From: Quercus robur
Lineage: Eukaryota; Streptophyta; Magnoliopsida; Fagales; Fagaceae
Reading direction: 5' to 3'
DNA: 64,000 nt
Assembly (NCBI RefSeq): GCF_932294415.1
Contig: NC_065536.1
Span: forward strand, 5,528,974-5,592,973
Position 1 is the first letter of the stretch. Each line of letters begins with the position of its first letter. Positions 47,422 to 62,813 of this stretch are shown one piece after another. Below the pieces are notes generated by a model. The model was not told the DNA's origin. It saw only the letters and a program-made list of their open reading frames with translations, and ran no database searches. The translations under genes were made by a program, and so were the position numbers.

Positions 47422-48150
47422 TGCAACAGTTGATATGAAGTGTTGCAATAAAATTTGAGGTAATAAGTTTGTGCAACAAAAACTTTTGTTGCAATAAACT
47501 ATAAATATTTTAATGATGACTTTGATGCAATAAACAATTTACTGTTTCATATATCTATATAGGCTATTACTTCATATTTTTTATTGCAATATATTGCAAA
47601 TATTTACCAAAATAAGTTGGATTAAATTATTGCAATAATATCTTTATTGTAATAGATAATTAATTCATTTTCTCATTGCAATAGATTATGAAATAATTGA
47701 TATTAAATTATTGCAATGATATATTCGTTCCAATTTCGCATTTGTCATTGCGATAGATGGTAAAATAATTAATATCAATTTATTGTAATAATAACTTCGT
47801 TGCAATAAGCTATTAGTCCGAAATTTTTATTGCAATAAATTTTCAAAAATAATTGGTATCAATTTATTGCAAAAATTTCTTCATTTTAATTTATTACAAT
47901 ATTTTTTCATTTCAAGCATTAAAACAAAAATGCATTCGGTTGTCTTTTTATAATTTAAATTTATATTTAAGGATTTTAGAAAAATTTCTTAAAAAATAAA
48001 AAAAAAATGCGATAAATATGTACATTTTTCTTCACCTAGTTTGTCAGGAAATTACTTAAGGACCATGTGAATGCTCCATAAGCAATCGGTCAAACGTATG
48101 TTTTGACCCAAAGGGCATATACTTTGTATTTAGCTCATCATTTGAGAACA

Positions 48151-48445
48151 ATCAAGATTATTAATTTGTTTATGATGGGGCGGTTTTTGAAGAAATGAAG
48201 GAAGCTGGGATTGGGGTGGTAGTCCAGAACGAGACAAGTGAGGTGCTAGCGGCGTTATCAGGGGAAAAAAAAATTCCCCTTCCCCATTCAGTTGTAGCGC
48301 TGGAAGCTATTGCTACATGAAGGGCAATCCAATTTATCTCTGAATTGGGCATATCTCAGTCAATTTTTGAAGGAGATTTGGTAGGGTTTTGGTCATATTG
48401 TTAAAGAAATTACATCTATGGCGAGCTTTCTTAAAGCTCATTCCT
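48151..48445 (+). mobile_element. LINE RNase H fragment
   Basis: The frame DGAVFEEMKEAGIGVVVQNE, then IPLPHSVVALEAIAT and AIQFISELGISQSIFEGD, followed in another frame by GHIVKEITSMASFLKAHS, is the RNase H region of a plant L1-type LINE. A stop follows EAIAT. It ends abruptly where the LTR fragment at 48446 begins, with no poly-A. A dead partial copy. Confidence 0.8.
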
Positions 48446-50560
<2,115 letters not shown>

Positions 50561-53028
50561 GATTTCAAAATACTTAGGAGCTGTTACTATTTCTTCATCT
50601 TCTTTAATCAAACAATATCAATAGCTATTAGACAATGAGTAGCCTTTCCTCTAGTAGTTCAAACTTTAAAGCTGATTCTCAAAAAAAAAAAAAAAAAAAA
50701 ACTTTAAAGCCAATAACTCCTTTTTCAGAAGGCGGAGAATTCAGTAAAACTCTTAGAAGATCCAGTCGTCACATTTGAGGTTTAGTGAGTGAGAACAAAT
50801 GTATATGATACCAAACCCATTCATGATTATGCCAAGTTGCTAACGTGCATTGATGTAGTTATCCTCAATATTCTGCAAACTTTTAATATCATTGTATTGA
50901 TAACCAGAATAAGAAACGTTTTAAGCTAACATGATAAATGTTACAGCCCATCAACAATTAAGGCATAGAGTCATTGTAATTAATATAAGTACCCCCCCTC
51001 ATATCTTCTCATCTAAATCAAACAAGAAGATAGCTTCCATTCTTGTTTATTCCCTACCCTTATTAGTGGCAATGTTATTTTACTGAAAATTCTCTATGCA
51101 AATCTAAAAAATACTGAGGAAAACATTTTTTTATATGAATGAACTTACTATTGACCTGACAACCATGCAACTGATACACTGATATATATATATATATATA
51201 TATATTATATGAATTTTCATTTTTCATTCTATTATAAGAATCATACAGATTGTAGATATGTGATCATAAACGATTAAAACTAATCAGCACTGAATTATCA
51301 GTCTCATAAATGCTAATCTAACCTCTCTTCACTTCTTCCAACCAAAAGGCAAGATGTCTTCAAATACTTTCTATACTAGTCATCTCCCTTTTCATCTGCC
51401 CTACTTTAGGTGGTCCAAGAACCCAAGAATTAATCAATAAAATATGTAGTCAGGTGGAGGATTATGGATATTGTAACAAAATTTAAAACCAAAATATGAA
51501 GGCCCCAGAAACAGGCATTTTTGGTCTGGCTCAGATATCACTTGGGCAAGGTACAAATAATGCGACCTACACATATCTTTTAGTTAGGAGGCTTCTTTGG
51601 CAACACAACTGACCCGGCATTAAAACAGTATCTTACAGAGTGCATAGATGATTGTTACATGGTCATGGAACCTTTCATTGAGGCATTTAGGTACTTTCCT
51701 ATTACAGACCCCATATAACGATTAGGTACTTAAATCTCCAACGGCTTATAGTCAAACATATAAACGATTATTTTTGTTTTTTGCATACCTACTTTTTCAA
51801 GGACAAAGTTTAGCTATAAAATTAGTTGTAGTCTACGGCTACAACTTTACTCAATATCATCTTTTTGTTGTAGGTGAATTTTAACAAATCTATCATTAGA
51901 TTATATCTTCTTCTTACATCCTCCATGCTTGCAAAATTTCTAGAAAATTAAAGATCAAGAGCTATATCATCAATAAATTGTTTAAATTGCAAGTTTTTAT
52001 AGTTTAAAATTATGCATACAATTTAATCTTATAGATCAAATAGTAAATAATATTTGATTGTCACAAAATTTGACATATATATTAAAAGCGTAAAGAAAAT
52101 ACAATCCAACAATTAGATTTTCAAAATATGTAGTAATGTTAATAATATTGAGTAAGGTTGTAGCCTACTAATTTTGTAACTAAACTTTGTCCATTTTTCA
52201 AATACATTTTTCAATAGACTATTTTTTCTTTATTTATCCTTATTTAAATATTATTTCTTTTCACATTTATTTCCCTCTCTTTCCTTGTGATCTCAAAATT
52301 TTTTTTTTTTCAAATATTTATTTGGAGAAGCTACAGCACTCTCCACGCAAAGAGACTGATTGTAGCTTCTCCAAATTTTTTGCCTGAGATAGAGAGTGTT
52401 GGAGCTTGATTTCTGAAGTTAACTATCTAAAATGGAGAAGATTTTGGGTTTGAGAATGTGAAGCTTTTTTCAAGAAACTACATGTGAACCCTTTAAGTGA
52501 CATGAAAATATAAATGGGGAAATAAATTATGAATAGATTATGTTACGAAAGTCATTGTTTTCATGAAATTGATATCTGCTATAAACTTAAGCCATTGGAA
52601 GTTTATTCAGTGGGTGTGAGCAAAGATTTAGCTGGATGTATATCCTGCAGTAATATTTGAAGCTTAAAAAATCCAAATTCACTCTTATTAGACTCATTTC
52701 AGCAAAACATTAATGTGAAAAGGTTTGAGTTTGACTAACAGAGCACAGTCAATAACCTAACCGGGAAGGCCATGACACATACAGAGTCTAAAAGTTTAAT
52801 AAATTTTAACAAGATGATTTTTGCATACCCCAGTACAAAGAATTCCTCTCCATTGTTGAATACCTCATACCTCACTTGTTTAGTGATTTTCAAAAACTAA
52901 CATCAGAGTGTAACATAAATCACATATAAAGTATCTTCTACAAATTAGAAGATAAGATTGCTCTGAAAATGTACATGCGAAGGTAACAGATCAAAAAAGA
53001 TCAAATCAGATCCAAGTTCCAGTGCAGA
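50561..53028. other. Gene-free stretch
   Basis: AT-rich with an A-run at 50683, a (TA)n at about 51182-51206 and no recognised gene. The 3' UTR of the minus-strand TRAPPC4 gene should lie at its right end. Confidence 0.5.
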
Positions 53029-55397
53029 TCATCGGCCCAACAAGGCAACACGCTCCTTCTGTACTGTCAGTGAAAGGTTGATATCAAAAAGCTCACACCG
53101 TATGGGCATCTCCATCTCATAGAAGGGATTCTTCAAGACATAATCTGTATACAATTCATAGATGACTTTCAAGAGAGCTTCCATGTGCTGTGTCCCAGGC
53201 TCGCAGACCACAAAGAACTTTGTCCCTGTCAAAAAAGCAATTAATCTGTAAGTCTAATTTTTCCAGAAGGAACATCGATTTCAAGCTCATTATTTAAGAT
53301 AAACTCATGGTAAATTTCACTTCCAAAGAAACCCAAGAATACTCCTTTATTCATGAGGGAGACTTTCAACTTAATGGTAATATTGCGAAGGTCAAATACT
53401 AGATACAAGGGGCCCATATAAATGCAAGAGCATAACATACCAAGGGGAGCTAGTTGGGCTACAAGGCTCTTGACCAAAAAAATACCAACATTGAAACAGA
53501 TGATACATCTTTAATAGATTAAATTTTATTATTCGTTAATTTTCAAATAATGTGGATACATGTCTGAGGTATAGATTGTTAAAATTGAAAATTTATTTGT
53601 TTTATGGAATTTGAATGCTATGGCAATCAAAACGTGACCACATTTAAAATTCAATAGTTAGGAAGTGAACCTCACATCATGCATCTCATAGTTGTTAAAA
53701 ATGGTAATAAAACAAAAAACAATTCCGGAAAAAAGAACTGTTTACCAGTATCCAACTATTTATGATAAATTGCATGAGTAACTACAAAAAGACAGTGGAG
53801 AAGCATCATTTAGCATGGGGGTGAAAAGCTCCACACACCCCCCCCCCCCTCCCCCCTCTTTTGTACATATCATTTAGGTAGAGAGTTCAAAAACTCCAAT
53901 GGAAATCAATAACAAAAATAATTAGAGAGTAAGCAACCCCCAACAGTTATCTTATGTTCAAAAGTGGCTCTCAAGACACCAACATCATAAGAGACAATCC
54001 CATTAGTGAAAAGGAAACTGATGTCACAAACCGGCACACTTTTCCAGACCATGGAAGAAATAAACAAAGAGCCACCCTATTGTCATAAATATCTAATATC
54101 AACTTGCAATATATATGTTGCTAACTAAAATCGTTAGATTCTAGCATGTCACAGCATAAATTTCTCCATACAACTGCGTTTCAGTTCATTAAACCACAAA
54201 AGTGGCAATGCTTGACATAACAGCATGACTAAATAAGTACCAGTCTGCATTCCAATGAGGCTCATTAGTTATGCAACATCTAGGTGCAAAAAAGTCTCTC
54301 TAACTCTTGTATGCACAATTATCAAATATTTTTTACTATCTTGACACTTGCAAGATTATTTGATAAGTTTTGGCCCCAAGGGAAGATTACAATCTTAAAA
54401 CTGCAATGCTTGAGAAAAAACTATATAACAAAAACGTAAGAGTGATATGCACCCATCAACAATTGGATGAGGCTCATTAGATTAGCAAGATATGGATTAC
54501 CAATAACCATGCTTAACTTCTTATACGCATGCAACAGTCATCAACTATTTTTCCTATGCTCAAGGGTGATCAGTTAACATTGAAACATACCAGTGAGTGA
54601 TTGGAAGCAATGGAGATCAAATGTATCAGCTTCAAGAAGCTCAATGCCTGAACAACCTGCAACTGGCGATAACTGCTGAGAGATTGCGTGCATCGAGTGC
54701 CATAAACTCGCTACCCTCAAGCTATCGTTTGTGTCCATCCGTCCAGCAGACCCATAATCCTGATTGTCAAACACAAACACACACAGATTTCATCAAACAA
54801 GCTATATTTCCATTGAAAAAAAAAAAAAAAAAAAAATCTACTTTTCTCTATGAAAAATAACATTTTTGCAGGAAATCTCCACTATAACCACAGACCAGGA
54901 ATCCTATTTCATTCAAAGGTCAAAATTTTCTTGGAACGCATGATCCAAAATGTCTAAAAGATAATTCAAAAAGAAAAATTAAACATACCCAATATGCAAA
55001 TCAGAAATCACTAACACTATGCTTGTTTCCATGGAAAATTGAAACTTTTACGGGGAAAAACATGAAATATACAAAATACCCATCCGTTTTATTTAAGATT
55101 CCTACAAGTGAAAAGGTCAAATCTTTCTCAATCCCCAAAATTCTATTTCTCTTGTTTTGCTTTCCCACATTGTCTCAGCCACCAAACATAGCACATAATA
55201 GTTATATACCCCATTCAAACAGTTTGCTATCATACCCACTTCCAATTTTCTCGAGAAAAATTCATCATAAAAACAAAAAATGAAACTTTCTCGGGAAACA
55301 AACAGAAAAGGATATATATAAGTATGTAGATATTTACCTTGTAGAAGATCAAACCACCTGATTTGTTAATGATGTAGAGGCTGTAAATAGCTGCCAT
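53029..55397 (-). CDS. TRAPPC4: TRAPP complex subunit 4 (sybindin/TRS23 homologue)
   Basis: Three coding exons on the minus strand: 55397-55338 (60 nt), 54759-54591 (169 nt) and 53225-53029 (197 nt), all with GT..AG introns, giving 141 residues. Exon 1 gives MAAIYSLYIINKSGGLIFYK. Exon 2 gives DYGSAGRMDTNDSLRVASLW with GIELLEADTFDLHCFQSLT. Exon 3 gives GTKFFVVCEPGTQHMEALL, ENPFYE-type and MPIRCELFDINL, ending VALLGR. This is the longin-like fold protein of the TRAPP tethering complex, which activates Rab GTPases in ER-Golgi and later vesicle traffic. Length and ends equal those of plant homologues. No defect is seen. Intron 2 (1.4 kb) contains an unrelated 78-codon open frame at 53241-53477. 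The start is the only ATG that fits exon 1. Confidence 0.95.
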
Positions 55398-55627
55398 TCC
55401 AAAGGGCAATTTCGGAATCTGATAAACTTTTGAGATAGATCAAAGATGAGTTAAGAAAGACTGATGATGAAGCATATAAATGGATTAATTCGCAGGGTCT
55501 GCCGTTTATTCTTAAAAAAAAAAAAAAAAAAAAAGAGATCCGAAGATCCGATTCGAATGTTGTTGCACAGTTTCAATGATGAATATTGATTATTTTGAAA
55601 ATGTATATCATGTGTTTAGCCATATCC
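55398..55627. promoter_or_regulatory. Shared intergenic region, TRAPPC4 (minus) and tRNA-Ile (plus)
   Basis: 230 bp separates the TRAPPC4 start codon from the divergent tRNA gene. It must contain the TRAPPC4 5' UTR and core promoter. An A-run lies at 55516-55533. I see no clear TATA box. Confidence 0.4.
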
Positions 55628-55701
55628 GGCCTATTAGCTCAGCTGGTTAGAGCGTCGTGCTAATAACGCGAAGGTCGCAGGTTCGAGACCTGCATGGGCC
55701 A
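55628..55701 (+). tRNA. tRNA-Ile (anticodon AAU)
   Basis: A 74-nt cloverleaf: acceptor arms ggcctat and atgggcc (one T-G wobble), D-arm with A box tagctcagctgg (55635), anticodon loop ctaataa with anticodon AAT, and T-arm with B box ggttcgagacc (55680-55690), discriminator A. No intron. It is a standard nuclear plant tRNA-Ile and looks functional. Confidence 0.97.
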
Positions 55702-55707
55702 TTAACC

Positions 55708-55713
55708 TTTTTT
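55708..55713 (+). terminator. RNA polymerase III terminator of tRNA-Ile
   Basis: A run of six T residues begins 6 bases after the tRNA. Confidence 0.8.
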
Positions 55714-57016
55714 CCCAATTTTAAAACTATTTTTCCACAAATTGCCTCCAACCACTTTTTTCACATTTTTTAAAAACATTTTTTTTTTCAATTTTAAATC
55801 TGCCCTTAAAAATTATATTTTATCCAATTTTAAAACTATTTTTCCACAAATTTCTTCCAATTTTAAAGCTGTCCTTGCAAATTATATTTTAAAACTATTT
55901 TTCCACAAATTGCTTCCAACTACTTTTTTTCACATTATTTTAAAACATTTTTTTCAATTTTAAATCTGTCCTTACAAATTATATTTTAAAACTATTTTTC
56001 CACAAATTGCTTCCAACTTTTTTCTTTAAAAAATATTAAGGTGATTAGATCTTCTATACTCAAAGTCGAGAAATAGTCCTCTCTCCATTTGAAATGAATC
56101 TATTTCTTTATTGATAATACACAACTTTTAGTGTAACTATTTTTTCACAAATTGCGTCCAAATTTTTTCAAAAAATGTTAAGGAGGTTAGTTCTTCCATA
56201 CTCAAGGAAATGATCATCTCTCCATTCTCTCCATTTCTTGATTGAGAATACACAACTTTTATTGTATATCACTTTGAATGTAAATTTCTAGTGAAATGGA
56301 GAGGATCTTATTCCATTGAGTTCACCATTAGCACTATTTTAATTGTGCACCAACTATTATGAATTAAAATAAATAGAGATAATAAATGATGGGGGTGAGA
56401 GAGGAGGGGGGGAAAAAGAGAAGAGTGTAGGAAGTTTTTTTGACCCAAAGAGTGGAAGAAATTGTGATGATTGAGAAAGAATGTGAGATTTATAAAAATA
56501 AAAATAAAAAAATAAAAACAAAAGGAAGAGAATGAGTGTAACTTTCTAGTGAAAGGAAGAGGATCCTATTCCGTTCATCATTGGCACTATTTTTATTACA
56601 TGCCAACTATTGTGAAATAAAATAAATTAAGAAAATAAATGATGGCATGAGAGAGGAGGGGAAAAGGAGAGAGAGAGAGAGAGAGAGAGTAGGAAGTTGT
56701 TTTGAATGAGAATGCGGAATTGATGGTGATGATTAAGAAATAATATGAGATTGAAAAAAAAAAATTCCCAAAAATTGTTAAGGTGGCTAGTTGTGATTGG
56801 GGTGATATCACTTCCAACTTTTTTCATGAAATGTTAAGGTGATTTGTTCTTCCATATTCAAAGTCAGGAAATGATTATCTTCATTTGAAATGAATGTATT
56901 TCTTAATTAAGAACACACAACTTTTATTGTACACCAACTTTAAGTGTATCTTTCTAGTGAAATAGAGAGGCTCTTATTACGTTGAGTTCACCATTAGCAC
57001 TATTTTTATTATACGC
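55714..57016. repeat. Decayed nested tandem repeats
   Basis: 55735-56015 repeats actatttttccacaaattgc and caattttaaatctgtcctta several times in units of about 100-115 bp. 56030-57016 repeats larger blocks: a gttaaggtg(g)tta..cttc(c/t)atactcaa block at 56036, 56180 and 56832, and a tagtgaaa(t)ggagagg..cttatt block at about 56291, 56548 and 56952. The array continues after the solo LTR, to about 57780. No coding. Confidence 0.75.
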
Positions 57017-57549
57017 TGTAAAATTATGATTTTCAACTATGTTTTGTTGGCATTAATTTCGTGTCAAATTTTATTGTATTTTAGTCAATCATTTCCCTAT
57101 ATGATTGTGGGATTTAATGTAAGGGTGGAGTGTGAGACTTTGGTGAAGATTTGTGAAAAACCATAAAGTTCACAACTTGCTCGCGACTGGCTCACAAATG
57201 GACAACCCACGAAAGGCCATGTGAGAAGTACGTGCTGGAAGTTGAAGAGTCAAGTGTCAAAAGACATCTCGTGACTCATCTTGTGACTAGGCCAACTCGT
57301 GAGATGCACTGTCAACCTGTTTTAGTGTGCTTTACTTTGGTTTCCTCTTCGATAACACATCTCAGTGTTATCTAGTGCTTTACATTTATTGTTTCTTGTT
57401 TATCTTTATGCACTAGAGTGTAGTTCCGGTTTTTTGCGTTTCATTTACTCTTATTCCACACTTAGTTAAGTAGAGTAAAAGCAATTTACCCATAATTTTA
57501 AAATTGGGGGTCTAAACAAGTTATAGTGTTTTGCACTATTGAGCTTTCA
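57017..57549. mobile_element. Solo LTR, 533 bp
   Basis: It starts tgtaaaatta and ends gctttca, with a 5-bp target duplication tacgc on both sides (57012-57016 and 57550-57554). It interrupts the decayed repeat array: ttattatacgc continues as acgccaactattat beyond it. No internal region is present, so it is a remnant of recombination between two LTRs. Family not determined. Confidence 0.85.
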
Positions 57550-57554
57550 TACGC

Positions 57555-58648
57555 CAACTATTATAAAATAATATAAATTAAGATAATAAATTATGGGATG
57601 AGAAATTGGGGGGGGGGGGGGGGGGATGAGAGGAGAGTATAGGAAGTTGTTTTGACCGAGAGAAGGGAATAGTGGGGATGATTGAGAGAGAATGTGATAA
57701 TAAAAAAATAAAAAAATAAAAAAAATAAAAAAACCAAACAAACAAACAAACAAGTAAAAGGAAGAGAATGTGAATGATTAGAGAATGGATGAGAGTTAAG
57801 GGTGTGCATGTGTCAGGTTGAGTTAGATTAAACAATTTTTTCAACCCAACATGGTCTTATTGGATTGAGAAATTCCCAATGCACCCATTTGTTGTAACAA
57901 AACAAAATAAAAATTGTAACACAAGTTTCATTGCGTTGGTAGAATAAACTATTTTATCATGATTACATATTTAATTATTAAATTAAGTGTCAAATTATAT
58001 ATAATTTGTATAAATAATGTATCCAGTATATTAGAATTGTTTAGTGAATAATAAACCTAATTTAATCGGAACAGTGATGGGTTGATGTTTTCAAAAAAAA
58101 AAAAATGGTGTTTTAATTAGTTTAATCAAGTTAGCCAACCTCATTTCATCACAAAGTTTGTTCTTTAACTTATTCCAAGTCTTGCAGCTTAATTTGATCA
58201 TATATTTTTGGACTCACTTCCACAATTTGGATATAGATCTCATGATAATGCTAATTAACAAATCTATGATTGTAGATTTTATTTTTTATTTTTTATTTTT
58301 ACAATTATAATAAAAAATACTTAGTATTCTAAAAAAATAATAAAATAGAAAGATTTTCATTTTAAGATGAATTATTTTCTAAATCTAATAATACAAAGCC
58401 TTACTAAAATAGGAAAGGTCTATTTTTCCATTTTAATGGAAAGACTTTTCCGGATTGGACTTGGTGAGAGCAGTCCATCAAATTCACTTGTGGTTTCTTA
58501 ATTACTCTTCTTTACATGTGACTGTCACTCTGCCACGCCTCTCAACTCGGTCTTTCTCTCACCGTCGACTCACCTAACTCACCAACTTGACCTCCATAAA
58601 ACTCTGCCTCTGCCTCTCTCTCTTTCTGAAACTCTCTGTTTCTGAAAC
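57555..58648. other. Repeat tail, then promoter and 5' UTR region of the ABCI20-like gene
   Basis: To about 57780 it continues the decayed array and includes a G-run at about 57608-57624. 57850-58440 is AT-rich. From about 58500 a pyrimidine-rich, exon-like leader (ctctgcctctgcctctctct) runs to the ATG at 58649, a plausible 5' UTR. Confidence 0.5.
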
Positions 58649-59351
58649 ATGGGTTTGAAGCAAAGTGAAATGTCAGAGCCAATGATAGAGATCAACGGTC
58701 TGAAATTCACGTACCCGGGAATCGACGGTCATCCTCCGCCGGGTTCCACTCCTTTGATCGAAGATTTCTCTCTCTCTCTTCACTCCGGTGATCGCTGCCT
58801 CCTTGTTGGATCCAATGGCGCTGGTTCGTTCTACTGTTTCTTCTTTCATACTCTGTTTTTTCGTTAATACTACTCTTTGTTTGGTTTCCCAGAAAATGGA
58901 GGGAAATAAAAATCAAAATTGGAAATTGAGATATTAATTTGTTGATTATTGGGTTCAATTATAATGGGGTTCGTTCAATTTTTGTTCTTTTTCACATTCA
59001 GAGTTTCCTTGAATCTCTGTTTACTTGCCGAGAAAATGGAGGAAAGGAAAATATAAAATTGGAAACAGAGATTTTGATGGTGTTTTTCTTGGGTTAAATT
59101 ATAATGGGCCTCATTCAATTTGTATTCTTTTTCACCTTCAGAGTTTCCTTGATGCTCTGCTTACTTTAATGCTTTGTTTGGTTGCTGAGAAAATGGTGGG
59201 GAAAAAAGAGTCAAAGTGGAACCAGAAACTTTATTGTTTGTTACATACTTATATTGTAATGTTTTTGTTCTATCTATAGTTTCATCTTCAGAATTGTCTT
59301 TGATACTCTAATCTGTTTAATGCTCCATTTGGTTTCCGAGAAAATGAAGAC

Positions 59352-59382
<31 letters not shown>

Positions 59383-62300
59383 GAACCAGAGATTTTGGTG
59401 TTGCTTTTGTGGTTAAATTGTAATGACTTTTTTCAATTTGTATAAGTCTGTCACCTTAATAATGGTCTTAATTTGGTTTATGAAAAAGTGAAGAAAAATG
59501 AAAATAAAAGTTGGAAACAGAGATTTTTTTAATAGTTTCTCTAGTTAATTTGTGATAGTTTTTCTTTATTATGAAATGCGGATAATTGAAACCCACCATT
59601 CTAACAAGTTGAACCCATTGCTCTGGTTGAACTTGATTGCTGAGAACTTTCATGAAAAGAACAAATTTGGACCAGAGATCAGTAACAAAATGGAAATGAT
59701 GGGGACCATTGTTCTGGTGTGCTTGATTCTTAGCTGGGAATTTTCTTGGATTTGCTGTTTGGTTGATCAGAAAATGAAGGAAATTTGCATGATATTAGCT
59801 CTCGTTAAATTTTTATTCAGTTAATCTATGATTAGTTTTTTGAGATGGGAGTAAATGGAACCCACAATGTTATGTTTGTTTGTTGAATGATTGTATTGTA
59901 ACATGGAAAGAATGATTTCATTTAGCATCTGTTTGGTTATTGATAAAGGGAAAAAGAAGAAATAGTGAAGGGGAAAATTTTAGGTACAATCCCTATTTCT
60001 CAATTAAAAGCAACCATGCAGTTGCATTAACCAATAATTTAATTTAATTTTTCTTAGATGAATATAATAATGGTTATGTTGCATTGGTCAATACAGTCAT
60101 GTGATTGAATTTAATTTGAGAACCTATGGTACAATACCTAAGAAATTGTATCTAAGTTTTGCCCATAGTGAAGCTCCAAGTTTTTTTTTTTTTAATTGTT
60201 TTTTTTTCCTTTATTTCAATTTCTTAGCAAATCTAACAAACAATTCAGAACAAAAATTCTCATGGTGTGTTAGTGTGCGTATTAATTGATTGTTATTGTA
60301 GGGAAAACGACAATTCTGAAGATATTGGGAGGGAAGCACATGGTTGAACCCCATATGGTCCGCATACTTGGAAGATCGGCATTTCATGACACCACATTGA
60401 CTTCTTCTGGTGATCTCAGCTATCTTGGTGGCGAGGTTCATGCTTTTCTTTGTTCTTTGACTTGAACAATTTTTATGAGTTATATCGAATAAAATATATG
60501 CTTTTGTTTCAAGGATCTGATTGTACAACTGAATAAAATATGTGCTTTTTTTCAAGGATGAATAAAATATATGCTTTTTTTTTCAAAGAAAGTTACAACT
60601 GATTTGATTGTACATGAGAATTTCAATAAATAAATTTGGCATAAATTTCAACTTTGCTGGCATGTACGCAATTTATAAATCCAGTTGGGATCAAATATGG
60701 CCAAATAATCAATATGTTTTGCCATTATCTTTTCCTTGGAAAATTTAAATATATGACATACAAAATTTAACATGAAATGCAAGCAAAAATTCAGACACTG
60801 TTATAAAATCACAAAATTTTGCAATTCCTTAAATTACATTTTTCCCAATATTTCCTTAGTTTCTGAATGTTAACCAGATATATTCCTCTTTCTTTTTTCT
60901 TTCAAAATTTTGTTTCAGTATAAATCCATTTAATCCCAAATTTTCTCAGCAATTTCACTTTGCAGTTGCTTGAGTATGTTGTAAAACATGTTCTAATAAA
61001 ATTTGAAGGCTTTGATAGTTGTAATCAGGCTTTTTTTTTTTTTTTTTTTTAATTTTTTTTTTTTGGGGTGGGGGTGGGGGGATTATTTACTTGCAGTGGA
61101 AGCGAGAAGTTGCTTTTGCCGGATTTGAGGTTGCAATACAAATGGATGTTTCTGCAGAAAAAATGATATATGGAGTTGCGGGTATTGATCCTCAAAGAAG
61201 AGATGAGTTAATTAAGGTAAGAACCAGTGTGTTCTTTCCTTGAGATACAATCTTCATTGATGTGAGCTTGAACTAATTGTCCTGCAAGATGTTGTGTCTT
61301 TATTTATATATTGGTAATTACATCCCTATGGGGTTTGAACCTACAACCTAGCCCTCCACATTGCTTTTACAAGGGGATTAGGTTGAGGTGCTATTTGAAC
61401 TAGAGCTTATTGGCTCATATGTCATGTCTATGTAAATGGATGTTATGAAAAGGAAGTGTTGAGGTCTAACTCAGAAGTAGGGACTAATTGCCCAAATATT
61501 CAAAAAGCTATCTTTATACAAGCCTCAAGTTTCACAAGGTTTCGACATTATCACACCCTAATAATAGCTGAGAAGGTGGGACAAGATTGTTTCTCATATT
61601 CTACTGATAGAGCAGAAGCAATTTCTGTGTTTTGATTTTAGTCATTAATGTTTCTTATGTCATTGGCTAGGGTGTAAAAGTCATTAGCTTCAGTCAATTC
61701 CATTTTTTGGAAGTAACCTAGATGATTAACGTAGAGAGTAATTTTACATTGCATGATTGTCATATGATTCAATATACATAAGTAATTATTGAACATTCCT
61801 CTTTCATTTATATGAAGAATTCAACTATAAAAGTATGATTGTGAGGCTTCTTATAATATGCAGAAGAATAATTAAATTTTGAATGGAAATGGAACAGTTT
61901 CTTGGGCATTGGTAATTGCATGTAAATCATAGGCATTTGAGATATCAATGTCCTGAAGGATGCGCAAGGTAGCTAATATTAAGAGAAGACAAATGCATAG
62001 TCCACAAACCATGTGCAGTTGCACCATTGTTGGGACTGTCATTACGTAAATGGTTTCCTTGGTTATGTAGGTACTGGATATCAATCTATCATGGAGGATG
62101 CACAAGGTATCTGACGGTCAGAGAAGACGAGTGCAAATCTGTATGGGTCTTCTCAAGCCATTCAAGGTATTTCCATCTTTAAGCACTCACCATCTCACCA
62201 AGTGTAAATTCTTCAGTATCATGTATCTTAAGCTTTTTCCTTTTTCTTTCTTTCCTTCTTTCCTTTTCTTTCCTTTTTTTCCCCCATTCTCATATTCCAA

Positions 62301-62754
62301 AATGTAATATAATTTGGCTCCATTGTTTCCTAGGTCCTTCTTCTTGATGAGATAACAGTTGACCTTGATGTTCTAGCAAGGGCCGACCTTCTGAAGTTTC
62401 TAAGAAAGGAGTGTGAAGAGCGAGGTGCCACAATCATCTATGCAACACATATATTTGATGGCCTAGAGAACTGGCCATCTCATATAGTATGTCTTGGTTT
62501 ATTTTTCCGAACTTCTTGTCTAAACTCTTACCCATGAAAAGAAATTTTTTTCTAAAATTTGGATGAGTTTCTACGTCTCCTCAAGGATAAAACTGTTGTA
62601 TTTTTCAGGTTTATGTGGCTCATGGGAAGTTGCAATTAGCAATGCCTATGGATAAAGTCAAGGAAATCAGCAAACTGTCACTAATGGTAATTTTTTTATT
62701 TTAACCTTCACATTACTTGTAGATATCCAATATGAATTTCTTTCAAATATTAAA

Positions 62755-62813
<59 letters not shown>

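Larger units (their letters stand above)
45271..47945. repeat. Tandem duplication of a DC1-gene unit, about 1.33 kb each
   Basis: Unit 1 (about 45271-46618) and unit 2 (about 46619-47945) are similar along their whole length. Both start gatc(t/a)a(a)gagcat.. with ggttgtttctattatttgat, contain a DC1 frame, and end near aaaacaaaaatg(t/c)attc. They differ by many substitutions and a (TA)n at 46186-46209 found only in unit 1. Confidence 0.9.

Noticed and set aside
53241-53477. 78-codon minus-strand frame in TRAPPC4 intron 2
   Set aside because: It is not needed for a full-length TRAPPC4, lies between valid splice sites and matches no family I recognise. It may be chance or an old insertion.
57547-57844. 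Minus-strand frames rich in Phe/Pro near 57600
   Set aside because: Produced by a G-run and A/T-rich repeats of the decayed array, with no start context or domain.
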